64,000 nt of DNA from Halobaculum limi. GTDB lineage: Archaea; Halobacteriota; Halobacteria; Halobacteriales; Haloferacaceae. This document shows, piece by piece, positions 35,466 through 43,652 of this stretch (position 1 is its first letter; the number at the start of each line of letters is the position of its first letter). The notes beneath the pieces were generated by a model that saw only the letters and a list, made by a program, of their open reading frames with translations, had not been told where the DNA came from and did not search any database. The position numbers and the translations under genes were made by a program. The stretch is from positions 310,001-374,000 of the forward strand of contig NZ_CP120469.1 in NCBI RefSeq assembly GCF_029490015.1, given 5' to 3'.

Positions 35466-36580
35466 GACTCCATCCTCCCGCTCGCGGTCTCCGGTACGCG
35501 GCCAGAGTCGGCAAACGCGTGTACCGCCGCGGCGATTTGGTCGAGGTCGTCCGTCGACAAGCCGGGGTGGACCGGCAACGAGAGGACGCGGTCGGCCTCT
35601 CGTTCTGCGACGGCCATCTCGACGTCGACGTGATCGTAGGCGGGTTGCTGGTGGATCGGCAGCGGATAGTACACCGCCGAAGAGACGTCGTGGTCGGCGA
35701 GGTGCGACTGCAAGAGATCGCGGTGGTCCGAACGCACCGTGTACTGGTGGTACACGGAGGTTCGATTCTCCGGTTCGACCGGCGTCTCGACGGGCGCGTC
35801 CGCGAGGGCGTCGTTCAGGTACGCCGCGTTGGCACGCCGGGCCTCGTTGAACTCCGGCAGACGGGTCAGTTGCGCGCGGCCGATACCGGCACAGAGGCTC
35901 GTCATCCGGAAGTTGTGGCCGACGAAGCCGTGTTCGTAGCCGACCGTCCGTCCGTGGTCACAGAAGCGAGCGGCACGTTCGGCGACCTTCTCGTGGCGGG
36001 TGGTGATCATCCCACCCTCGCCGCAGGTCATATTCTTCGTCGGGTAAAACGAGAAGCAGGCGGCGTCGGCGAGGTTGCCGACCGTCTCCCCCTCGTAGGT
36101 CGCGCCGTGTGCCTGTGCGGCGTCCTCGACGAGGTACACGTCGTACTCGTCGGCGAGTTCGCGCAGCGGAGCCATATCGGCAGGCATCCCGTAGATGTGG
36201 ACCGCGAGGATGGCGGCGACGTCGTCGCGTTCCTCGAGCACTTCGGCCACGCGGTCGGGGTCGAGGTTGAGCGTCGTCTCCTCGACGTCGGCGAACACCG
36301 GCGTCGCACCCGCGTGGGCGATGGAGTTCGCGCTCGCGATGAACGAGAACGGCGTCGTGATGACGGCATCGCCCTCGCCGATTTCGAGGCCCTCGAAGGC
36401 GGCGTGCAGGGCGGTCGTCCCGTTGGTTGCGGCGACCGCGTGGGGTGCGCCACAGAAGGTGGCGAACTCGCGTTCGAACGCGCGAACCTCGTCGCCGTCG
36501 GCTAGTTGGCCGGAGTCGAGCACGCGGAGGACGGCCTCGCGCTCGGGGTCGCCGATCACGGGGTTAGCGAGTTGGATCAC
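35462..36580 (-). CDS. DegT/DnrJ/EryC1-type sugar aminotransferase (WbpE-like)
   Basis: 372 residues, full length for PLP-dependent sugar aminotransferases. VEDAAQAHGA (Asp binds the PLP nitrogen) and FYPTKNMTCGEGGM with the Schiff-base Lys182 are present. It is expected to aminate the 3-keto nucleotide sugar made by the next gene product. ATG 36580 overlaps the acetyltransferase stop. Confidence 0.87.
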   Translation of the reverse strand: MIQLANPVIGDPEREAVLRVLDSGQLADGDEVRAFEREFATFCGAPHAVAATNGTTALHAAFEGLEIGEGDAVITTPFSFIASANSIAHAGATPVFADVEETTLNLDPDRVAEVLEERDDVAAILAVHIYGMPADMAPLRELADEYDVYLVEDAAQAHGATYEGETVGNLADAACFSFYPTKNMTCGEGGMITTRHEKVAERAARFCDHGRTVGYEHGFVGHNFRMTSLCAGIGRAQLTRLPEFNEARRANAAYLNDALADAPVETPVEPENRTSVYHQYTVRSDHRDLLQSHLADHDVSSAVYYPLPIHQQPAYDHVDVEMAVAEREADRVLSLPVHPGLSTDDLDQIAAAVHAFADSGRVPETASGRMES

Positions 36581-37167
36581 CGGCTGTTCCCCCCCGTGAG
36601 TTCTTCCGGAAGCGGACGGAACTCTGCTGGCGAACCGACCGCGAGCGTTCGCGGCGGGACGTCCTTCGTGACGAGGGCGTTGGCGGCGACGAACGCTCCC
36701 TCACCGACGGTGATGCCGGGGAGGATAGTCGCGTTCGCGCCGACGGAGACGTCGTCTTCGAGCGTCGGGGCGGTGAGTTCGCCCTCGGTCCGCAGCGGAT
36801 ACGGGTCGTTCGTCAAGACGGCGTGGGGACCGAGGAACACTCGGTCACCGAGCGTCGTTCCGGTGGGGCAGTACACGCCCGTCTGGATGCTGACGCCGTC
36901 GCCGACGGTGCAGTCGCCGTCGAGGACCGAGTTGGTCCCCACGAGGACGTCGTCGCCGATGGTGGTTCCCTCGCGGACCAGCGCGTGGTGGCCAGTGGTG
37001 AACCGGTCGCCGACGACGACGTCGCCGTAGATGATCGTTCCCTCGCGGATAGTCGGGTCTGCCCCGATCTGCGGCTTCGAGCCGTCATCTCGTTTCAGCG
37101 TCGCGCCGGGATCGACCTCCGAGGCGTGGTAGTCGCCGTCGTCGTCGTAGCCGTACGCGTCAGTCAT
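36577..37167 (-). CDS. Left-handed beta-helix N-acetyltransferase (WbpD/WlbB-like)
   Basis: 196 residues, with hexapeptide repeats (IGADPTIREGTIIYGDVVVG, IGDDVLVGTN, VGDGVSIQTG), the loop GPHAVLTNDPYP and the end VVTKDVPP-like VTKDVPPRTLAVGSPA. It is expected to acetylate the 3-amino group of a UDP-2-acetamido-3-amino-uronic acid using acetyl-CoA. First recognised gene of the long operon; its ATG overlaps the stop of a small upstream ORF. Confidence 0.85.
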   Translation of the reverse strand: MTDAYGYDDDGDYHASEVDPGATLKRDDGSKPQIGADPTIREGTIIYGDVVVGDRFTTGHHALVREGTTIGDDVLVGTNSVLDGDCTVGDGVSIQTGVYCPTGTTLGDRVFLGPHAVLTNDPYPLRTEGELTAPTLEDDVSVGANATILPGITVGEGAFVAANALVTKDVPPRTLAVGSPAEFRPLPEELTGGNSR

Positions 37168-37316
37168 TGCTGACCTCCGTCGGTCAGGTAGTTCGATCCC
37201 CCACCGGAGCCAGCCTGCTCCAACCTAGAGGGTCGCCGCACTCCGGTCCGTGCTGTGGATATGTGTGGAGACATTGTTCCGTAACCCCGCTTGTGGCGGT
37301 TACGAGTCGGATGCAT
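37164..37316 (-). CDS. Possible small leader ORF (50 residues) before the sugar operon
   Basis: Begins ATG 37316 (or ATG 37274 for a 36-residue form) and ends in TGA overlapping the acetyltransferase ATG (ATGA). It is basic, Gly/Arg-rich, without known domain. Supported only by its position between a promoter element and a coupled gene; may be chance. Confidence 0.25.
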   Translation of the reverse strand: MHPTRNRHKRGYGTMSPHISTARTGVRRPSRLEQAGSGGGSNYLTDGGQQ

Positions 37317-37326
37317 CCTTCCGACC

Positions 37327-37335
37327 ATTGTTATG
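37327..37335 (-). promoter_or_regulatory. Glycan-promoter element copy 9 (CATAACAAT)
   Basis: Minus-strand 9-mer, 159 bases before the acetyltransferase ATG. If it works like the other copies, transcription starts near 37300 and the long operon has a leader of about 130 bases. Confidence 0.55.
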
Positions 37336-37363
37336 GACGAGTTTTCTGGCTGTTATCAGTGTG

Positions 37364-38146
37364 TTAACCGCCCGAGGCGCCCGTTTTCGCCACAATGAAC
37401 AGTGACGGTCCGAACCACGCCGAGAGGGGTCCCGAGCGCCCCAACAACGCGACGGTTCGGAAGCCGTGAGCGTCGAGGCGACGGCGCTGCGTGCGCGGGT
37501 CGGTGACGTGGACGCGCTTGGGCGAGTGGGTGGTCACGTCACGTCTGTACGGTGTGCTCCAGTTGGCCTCGAGTCCGTTGAGCGTCCAGTAGCGCCAGAG
37601 CCGTCGGAGGTGTTGCGGCGTCGGTGGAAACGGAACCAGCCACCGGAACCGATTGCGCGTCGCGAACGCGAACACACCGTCGGGAACGAGGACGCGGCGA
37701 ATCTCGGCGAGTGCGGCGTCACGCGCGGCCGCCGGGCGGAGTTCGTCGAGGCCGTTGAACGAGAACAGGACGGCGTCGAAGGAGTCGTTCGCGAACGGAA
37801 GCGTAGCGGCGTCGGCGACGGCGTATGCCGCGTCATCGCCGTACGTCGCGGCCGCTGTCACCATCGGCCGACTCACGTCGACGCCGACCACGTCGAATCC
37901 CTGCTCGGCCAGAGGCGCGGTCGTCCGTCCCGTGCCACAGCCGACGTCGAGGACGCGCCCGCCGGCAGGGAAGTAGTCGGCTATCGCTCGACGCTCTCGA
38001 GAGAACAGTCCACGTGCGCGTAGTCGCGAGTAGAAGTCGACGAACGACTCGGAGTCGTAGTAGCCACGCATTCGGGCCGCTTCGTCGCCGTCAGCCGCCT
38101 GGGGAGACGCGTCGCTGGAGGCCGTGTCGTTTGCGACGGTGGTCAC
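37364..38146 (-). CDS. Class I SAM-dependent methyltransferase
   Basis: 260 residues. Motif I is VLDVGCGTGRTTAPLAEQG, followed by VVGVDVSRPM and a DAVLFSFNGLDELRP segment in the motif III/IV area. The acceptor may be a sugar hydroxyl or carboxyl, judging by the locus. GTG 38146 is chosen because it overlaps the preceding stop by 4 bases like its neighbours; ATG 38179 would add 11 residues. Confidence 0.78.
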   Translation of the reverse strand: MTTVANDTASSDASPQAADGDEAARMRGYYDSESFVDFYSRLRARGLFSRERRAIADYFPAGGRVLDVGCGTGRTTAPLAEQGFDVVGVDVSRPMVTAAATYGDDAAYAVADAATLPFANDSFDAVLFSFNGLDELRPAAARDAALAEIRRVLVPDGVFAFATRNRFRWLVPFPPTPQHLRRLWRYWTLNGLEANWSTPYRRDVTTHSPKRVHVTDPRTQRRRLDAHGFRTVALLGRSGPLSAWFGPSLFIVAKTGASGG

Positions 38147-39576
38147 CGAAATCGACTCTCCGTGACGGTCGAACCACACGAGCCGTTCATATTGGTGGTC
38201 GGATTCTCGGTGTCCTCGTGGACGACGACGTTGCGGCGGGGGAACGAGGAGTCCCGGACGACGAACGGGTAGCCCGTGACCGAGATGTGCGAGTCGACGA
38301 ACTCGCCGGAGATGTCGTCGGCGTGGATGCCGTCGCGGTCGAATCCGGGCTGGTACATACAGATGTTGCGTAGGGTGACGTTATCGCGACCACTGGCCTG
38401 GATGGCCGCTCCCTCGCCCGCAGAGCCAGTGATCGTGATTCCCTCACAGACGAACGGGCCGGCACGAGCGGCCTCGGTGGAGGCGTTCTTGAATCGGAGC
38501 GCGTTCACGTCGTCGGCGTCGACGTGGATCAGCGTGTTGCGAACCGTCGCCGACTCCAGTTCGGAGGAGAACGTGATAGCGCCGTCGCTGGAGGTGACTT
38601 CCAGCATCTCGACGAAACAGTCCTCGACGAGGACGGAGTGACCATTGCGGAGGCGGATACCGCGCATATTCTCGCCGCCGCCCTCGGCGTCGTCACAGCG
38701 GACGTGGACGCCGCGGATCACCGCGTCTTCGGCGACTTCGATGCGGACACCGGCGACGCCGTTGTTTAGATACCGACCGCCGATGACGTTGACTGTTCCT
38801 TCGGGCGGATTGGCGTACAGGCCGTTGTCGGGGAAGCCGTCGATCTCACAGTCGAGGAACGACAACTCGCCGTGGTTCTCGTCGCCGACCTCACAGCCAG
38901 TCACCTTCGTGTCGCCCGGTGCGCCGTCGGGGAGGTAGAGGCGCCGGACGACGCCGGCGCCGTCCGGGTCAGTTACGTCGACCCGGAAGAGGTCTTGTGG
39001 TACGTCTGCCTCTCCGGAGACGGCTACGTCCTCGATGAGGAGGCGGTCGCTCGCGGCGATCTGTACCGGACGGCCGCCGGTATCTACCGCGTTGAAGTCG
39101 AACGTGACTCCTGAGAGGAGTGCCGATCCGACTGGGTCGGGCCACCCGAACGTGAGTATCGTATCTTCGTTGCCGTCCTGCGGAACGAGGGTAGCCCGGT
39201 CGCCGACAATGCCGACTCGGTCTACGCCGTCAGCCCCAACGGTTCCATCGATCAGATATCGACCACGTGGGAGAAACACGAGGGCGTCGTCGCCAACGTG
39301 CCGTTCGAGGATGTCGTCGATGGAGACGCTCCCGGTCGCGTCGGCGCCCTCCTCCTGTAAGTCGACGACGCCGTCGAACCCCCACTCGAGTGCGAGTTCC
39401 TCGATCGTTCTCTGCTGTGGTGTCGACTCCGGGTCTGGAGAACTCTCGCTCCGACCGGGGAGGTCGGTCCTGACAGACGTCGGGTCACCGCCGGGGAGTG
39501 CGCCGCACCCCGCCGTACCGGCGGCGACCGGGAGGATGGCCAGTCGCTTGAGAAACTCCCGGCGATTCGTATTCAC
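38143..39576 (-). CDS. Tat-exported right-handed beta-helix lipoprotein
   Basis: 477 residues. The N-terminus NRREFLKRLAILPVAAGTAGC has a twin-arginine motif and lipobox Cys24. A Pro/Ser/Asp linker precedes a pectate-lyase-like parallel beta-helix with rungs such as VNVIGGRYLNNGVAGVRIE, AVIRGVHVRCDD and VTLRNICMYQPG. Likely acts on or binds surface polysaccharide; no catalytic residues can be named. The GTG start fits a promoter element 25 bases upstream and forms a transcript with the methyltransferase. Confidence 0.8.
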   Translation of the reverse strand: MNTNRREFLKRLAILPVAAGTAGCGALPGGDPTSVRTDLPGRSESSPDPESTPQQRTIEELALEWGFDGVVDLQEEGADATGSVSIDDILERHVGDDALVFLPRGRYLIDGTVGADGVDRVGIVGDRATLVPQDGNEDTILTFGWPDPVGSALLSGVTFDFNAVDTGGRPVQIAASDRLLIEDVAVSGEADVPQDLFRVDVTDPDGAGVVRRLYLPDGAPGDTKVTGCEVGDENHGELSFLDCEIDGFPDNGLYANPPEGTVNVIGGRYLNNGVAGVRIEVAEDAVIRGVHVRCDDAEGGGENMRGIRLRNGHSVLVEDCFVEMLEVTSSDGAITFSSELESATVRNTLIHVDADDVNALRFKNASTEAARAGPFVCEGITITGSAGEGAAIQASGRDNVTLRNICMYQPGFDRDGIHADDISGEFVDSHISVTGYPFVVRDSSFPRRNVVVHEDTENPTTNMNGSCGSTVTESRFR

Positions 39577-39601
39577 ACCGTGTCAAGCGGGTCGGTACGG
39601 C

Positions 39602-39610
39602 ATTGTTATT
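39602..39610 (-). promoter_or_regulatory. Glycan-promoter element copy 10 (AATAACAAT)
   Basis: Minus-strand 9-mer; 25 bases separate it from GTG 39576 of the beta-helix gene. Confidence 0.62.
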
Positions 39611-39858
39611 GTCCGTCCATTCGACGCAATGTGTGGTTCCACACGGCGTGTTCGAGCGCAGTGGTAGTGACAGAAGCAGGTACCGACACCGAACTGCGAG
39701 ACTGACGAGAACCGACACACGCGGCGGGGGAACGCACCTGTCCCGTCGCCGAGGCGAGCGTTCGAGACGTCGACTGCGTGTGAGTATCGATCAGAATCCT
39801 TCGATTTCGGGGAGTTCGGGAGTAACTAACAATGATGGTTCGGCGTTGGGTGGTGGGT

Positions 39859-40041
39859 ATGCCAGAGTGTGTGACCTGCGGCAATCACGTGACAGAACAG
39901 TTCGCACGAGTGTTCGGAGACAACCGCAACGTCGTCCACCGCTGTATCGCCTGTTCACGTGCCGCCGACCTCGACGAGAGTCCGGCGGGCGACAGTCGCA
40001 CGTCATCGGAGGGGGAATGGGAGTTAACCACCTGGAGCTGA
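39859..40041 (+). CDS. Small CxxC zinc-ribbon protein (DUF7563-like)
   Basis: 60 residues from ATG 39859. MPECVTCGNHV and HRCIACSRA provide a CxxC...CxxC pair for one zinc ion, with FARVFGDN between, as in the haloarchaeal DUF7563 group. Function unknown, possibly nucleic-acid or protein binding. An earlier in-frame ATG (39832) would add residues without similarity. The REase-fold gene follows 34 bases later. Confidence 0.7.
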   Translation: MPECVTCGNHVTEQFARVFGDNRNVVHRCIACSRAADLDESPAGDSRTSSEGEWELTTWS

Positions 40042-40075
40042 GCAGAACCGTCTCACGGCTGGTGTCCGAGACGCG

Positions 40076-40501
40076 ATGACCGGCGGCGACCGAGAGGTCT
40101 CACCGGGGGGGTCGCCTGACATCGCCCGTCTGCAAGCGGCATCGACCGATCAGCTCAGAGAGCTAGTGGCGACCCTGTGGCAGTCGTCGGGATGGGAGGT
40201 CGACACCAGTGTTCGAGTGGATACACTCCTCGCGACCCGGTCGGCCGACGCTGGCGACAGCCGACGGCTCCTCCGCGTCAGAACCGGCGAGACGGCGGCG
40301 ACGGCACTGTTCATCCGTGAGACCGTCGAGTTGATGCGCACGCAGTCGGCGACTGGAGCGGTCGCTGTATCCGTCGCCGGGTTCGAAGACAGTGCCGTCG
40401 CCACCGCGAACGCGTACGGCGTCGACCTCGTCGGCCCGCGTGCGCTGGCAGTCGACCTGAGCGCGGTCGACGAGGAATTCGCTGACGACTCGGGTATATA
40501 A
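40076..40501 (+). CDS. Restriction-endonuclease-fold (Mrr-like) protein, probably inactive
   Basis: 141 residues. STDQLRELVATLWQSSGWEVDTS is the usual N-terminal helix of haloarchaeal Mrr-like domains. The central part VDTLLATR...RRLLRVRTG aligns with the place of the D...(Q/E)xK nuclease motif, but RVR replaces QxK/ExK. The rest (GAVAVSVAGFEDSAVATANAYGVDLVGP) matches the end of the fold. It may bind DNA without cutting it. No methyltransferase is near, so this is not an evident restriction system. Confidence 0.6.
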   Translation: MTGGDREVSPGGSPDIARLQAASTDQLRELVATLWQSSGWEVDTSVRVDTLLATRSADAGDSRRLLRVRTGETAATALFIRETVELMRTQSATGAVAVSVAGFEDSAVATANAYGVDLVGPRALAVDLSAVDEEFADDSGI

Positions 40502-40707
40502 AACAGCTACCAAATATATTTGTGTATCTTCGAATTCTGATAGGTAATACCATCATACTTCTGAAATTGCGTTACCCAGTCGACTGAGCTCGGCTTATCG
40601 GTGGTTTCGATATAGCTCGAATTTTCAGCAATTCGATAGTACAAATAAATAATTCGTAGTTCTTATCAATGAGTAGTTGATTTGTGAGATAGATTGAGTT
40701 CACAGCT

Positions 40708-40992
40708 ATGACGAACGAACGAGTACTCGTCGGGGGGACACGAATCGACGACTTCGGCTATCGAACGGACTGGGGAGCGTACGACCGTCCCAGTACCGCC
40801 GCCGTCGTCGCTGTGGCTGATGCAACCGAGACGGAGCAGTCTGAACTCCCAGTGTTCAACGACGCCATCGACGGGGACGCGTTAGACACGCTTCTCACCA
40901 ACACCGACGCGTCCGTCGACATCACGTTCGAGTACGCGGACGTGACAGTGCATCTCTCGTCGACCGGGACGCTCGCGATCAAAACAGACTGA
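40708..40992 (+). CDS. HalOD1 output-domain protein
   Basis: 94 residues. The second half (LPVFNDAIDGDALDTLL..TFEYADVTVHLSSTGTLAI) is a HalOD1 domain, a haloarchaeal module found in signalling proteins with unknown ligand. It lies in an AT-rich gap (40502-40707) that probably carries its promoter. Function unknown. Confidence 0.72.
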   Translation: MTNERVLVGGTRIDDFGYRTDWGAYDRPSTAAVVAVADATETEQSELPVFNDAIDGDALDTLLTNTDASVDITFEYADVTVHLSSTGTLAIKTD

Positions 40993-41009
40993 CACGCCGA
41001 CTCGTCGCT

Positions 41010-42011
41010 TCAGCGGAGTTTGTTGTACAGCGAAACGGCGACGTCCATCGTTCGCGAGGAGGTCTTGAGTCGGTAGTACGGAACCAACTCCGGTGCGAAC
41101 TTCGCTTTGTACTCCGCGAGGCGTGGATTGTTCGCGCCCGCGAGGTCGAACGCCGTGAGGCCGCGTTCGGCGGCACCCTGGCAGGCGGCCCAATCGAGCA
41201 AATCGTTCGCCGGGAGATCACATGACGGCTTTGCCGATCCCAGCCAGCGGATCGACGTGTTCCACCCTTCCATACAGATCGTTCCAGCGACAGTCTCGCC
41301 GTCGATCCGACAGACGAGCGGTCGGACCACGCCCTCGGGTAACGCCTCGTAGAGGTCGATGACGAACGCCGCTGTGACGGGGAACGGTTCGTCTTGCTCA
41401 GCGTGGCGGTCGGCGGTCTGTTCGACGATTTGTCGGATGTCGTCGGCGTCGCCCTCGACGATCTCGTAGTCGACGTCGTGGTCGTCGGTGATATTACGCC
41501 GGGCATCGGAACTGAATCCGCTGAGCAGTTCGTCGGGAGACTTCGACAGGTCGACGACATACGTGTAGCGCGGGTCCGCCTCGTAGGACGCCCACGAGAA
41601 CGGGCGGACGTCGTCGTAGCCGGGCGCGGTACGGATCTGCACGAGTGCTGGGTCGATCCTCGTCGAGATGTGCGCGATCGCCTCGTCGACGAAGTCGTGG
41701 TGTTGGCGGTCGAGACGGCGGCGCTTCGGTGCGTCACCACGGACGACGAGCGACGGGCCGAGATACGGGATCTTCAGGTCAGGCGGCGGCGAGAAGACGC
41801 CGGTGACCGGGCCGCGATCCATCTCGAACAGCGGGAACACGCCGACGGGTTCCTGCCCTTTGAAGCCCGCAAGCCGGTGGAGTCGGGCGTCAGCGGCCGA
41901 CGCCAACACGTCCAGCGCCTCTGCGTAGTGGAACGGCGTCGGCGTCGCCGCGTGGTCGAGGTAGCTGTTCCACTCCTCGTCGTCCTCGACGACGCGAATC
42001 TCGATGCTCAT
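41010..42011 (-). CDS. FemAB/GNAT-fold transferase, copy 2
   Basis: 333 residues, same family as 25729-26736. Shared features are HRLAGFKGQEPVGVFPLFE near residue 45, AGTICMEGWN..WLGSAKPSC, and the end FDLAGANNPRLAEYKAKFA. ATG 42011 overlaps the phosphodiesterase stop by 4 bases, so the two are co-translated. It probably adds an aminoacyl or acyl group to a surface glycan precursor; substrate unknown. Confidence 0.78.
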   Translation of the reverse strand: MSIEIRVVEDDEEWNSYLDHAATPTPFHYAEALDVLASAADARLHRLAGFKGQEPVGVFPLFEMDRGPVTGVFSPPPDLKIPYLGPSLVVRGDAPKRRRLDRQHHDFVDEAIAHISTRIDPALVQIRTAPGYDDVRPFSWASYEADPRYTYVVDLSKSPDELLSGFSSDARRNITDDHDVDYEIVEGDADDIRQIVEQTADRHAEQDEPFPVTAAFVIDLYEALPEGVVRPLVCRIDGETVAGTICMEGWNTSIRWLGSAKPSCDLPANDLLDWAACQGAAERGLTAFDLAGANNPRLAEYKAKFAPELVPYYRLKTSSRTMDVAVSLYNKLR

Positions 42012-43618
42012 TGCTCCTCCTCCAGATACCCAAGGTTCGAGAGATGCGCACGGACCGCCTCCGTATCGGCGGCCTCGACGTCTCGCGTCGTGAACGGCGC
42101 GTACTCGATGGGTTCGACCGACGACACCGGAGCGAGCGTCTCGCCGTCCATCCGGTCGCTGGGCGGGACGCCGAGCGAGGAGAGGACGGTCGGTGCGATG
42201 TCGAACAGGTGTGCCTCGCCGAGGGGGATCGACGGGTCGACGCCGAGGCCGGTCATCGCGACGATACCCGTCGGCTTGTGGTTCCATGCCTGACTTGTCG
42301 GGCCGAACGCGTCGTCGCGGATGGCCGCTGAGAGGTACACGTCGAAGTCAGCTGGGACGGTGACGATGTCAACTGTCTCATCAACGAACGGACCCTCATA
42401 CACCTCTTCGCTCGGGAGTACGGCTGAAAACACCGGATCGCCGTCGGGCGTGCGGGCCGCTTCGAGCGCGGCGATAAGGTCGTCGCGAACGGAGGGGAAC
42501 TCGCTCGGAGAGACGACGCCCTCCGGGTCGCGTCCGGCCTTGTTGATCCGAACACCAAGTTCCGTGCGCGAGCGCATATACGCCGTTGAGGCGGGGAAGT
42601 CGACTCGCTCGGTCGCGGCGTGGACCGTCTCCTTGGAGACGTGTTGTAAGACGAAGTCGTCTAATCGAAGTGCTTCGAGCAAGCGACCGATCCGTTGGCT
42701 CGTCAACCCAATGGCGGACGCCCCCTGGACGACGCGCTGTGCAAGCGTCGCGGTGTCGCCACCTTCACGGGCGAGCGACCCCCACGAGGGCATCCCACCC
42801 TCGCCGGTCGTCGTCCGCACGAACTCTTGGTCGCGGAGAAACGTGTTAACACGGAACTCGCCGCTGGTAATCGGTCCGATACCGTGGTCGCTGGCGATGA
42901 TTATCGTGTCGGGGTCGCACTCCTCGATGATCGTCGCGAGTTCGTCGTCGACGGCGCTGAAGACCGTCCGAACGGCCTCGTCGTCTTCCGGCCGTTCGTG
43001 GAACACGGTGTCCGTTTGCTGGAACTGGACGAATCCGAAGTGCGGGTCGTACTCCGCACACAGGTGGCGGAACGCGGCCCCGCGCATCCGAATGAGTCGG
43101 TCATACCAGTCAATCGCTTCCTCATCGCTCTCGTGCGCGGGCGCGTATACTCGATACTCACCAATCTCCTCGCGGAGGTCGTCGAGCAGTCCCTCAGGGT
43201 GGCACGCAGGCTCTTCGGGCGAGACGTAGCCAGGGACGAGCGCCCCGTCGAAGGGACGTGCAGGGCTGGTCACGGGGACGTTGACGACGACGCTCGTCAG
43301 TCCGCGTTGGTCGAGCAGTTCCCAGATGGCGTGTTCGTGGACGTCGCTGCGGTCGACGAGCGACCAGTCGTAGCCGTCGAACGAGAGGAAGTCGAATACG
43401 CCGTGCTTACCAGGGTTAACTCCGGTGTACAACGATGGCCACGCGCTGGGAGTCCACGGTGGAAGCTGGGAGTCCAAATCGCCGACGACGCCGTCGGCGA
43501 ACACCGACTCCAGCGTCGGCACGACTCCGTCTGCAAACAATGGTTCCAAGACCGGGAGACAGACCCCGTCGAGGCCAACGAGGAGAGTCCGCATTCGGGA
43601 AGGATCTCTGTCACTCAC
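42008..43618 (-). CDS. Alkaline phosphatase superfamily phosphodiesterase, copy 2
   Basis: 536 residues from GTG 43618. LVGLDGVCLPVLEPL holds the first metal Asp. PPWTPSAWPSLYTGVNPGKHG carries the putative nucleophile Thr and TGxxPGKxG motif, and IIASDHGIGPI the later metal ligands. A paralogue of 30726-32294, each next to glycan-modifying genes. GTG 43618 is preferred to ATG 43594 because it lies 25 bases from a promoter element. Substrate unknown. Confidence 0.8.
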   Translation of the reverse strand: MSDRDPSRMRTLLVGLDGVCLPVLEPLFADGVVPTLESVFADGVVGDLDSQLPPWTPSAWPSLYTGVNPGKHGVFDFLSFDGYDWSLVDRSDVHEHAIWELLDQRGLTSVVVNVPVTSPARPFDGALVPGYVSPEEPACHPEGLLDDLREEIGEYRVYAPAHESDEEAIDWYDRLIRMRGAAFRHLCAEYDPHFGFVQFQQTDTVFHERPEDDEAVRTVFSAVDDELATIIEECDPDTIIIASDHGIGPITSGEFRVNTFLRDQEFVRTTTGEGGMPSWGSLAREGGDTATLAQRVVQGASAIGLTSQRIGRLLEALRLDDFVLQHVSKETVHAATERVDFPASTAYMRSRTELGVRINKAGRDPEGVVSPSEFPSVRDDLIAALEAARTPDGDPVFSAVLPSEEVYEGPFVDETVDIVTVPADFDVYLSAAIRDDAFGPTSQAWNHKPTGIVAMTGLGVDPSIPLGEAHLFDIAPTVLSSLGVPPSDRMDGETLAPVSSVEPIEYAPFTTRDVEAADTEAVRAHLSNLGYLEEEQ

Positions 43619-43643
43619 ACAGAGTGGCACTCGAGGAACGGGC

Positions 43644-43652
43644 TTTGTTATA
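43644..43652 (-). promoter_or_regulatory. Glycan-promoter element copy 11 (TATAACAAA)
   Basis: Minus-strand 9-mer; 25 bases separate it from GTG 43618 of the phosphodiesterase gene. It is the last copy I found in the window. Confidence 0.62.

Noticed and set aside
40076-40501. Restriction-modification or defence system
   Set aside because: The nuclease motif is degenerate and no methyltransferase, helicase or other defence gene is nearby.
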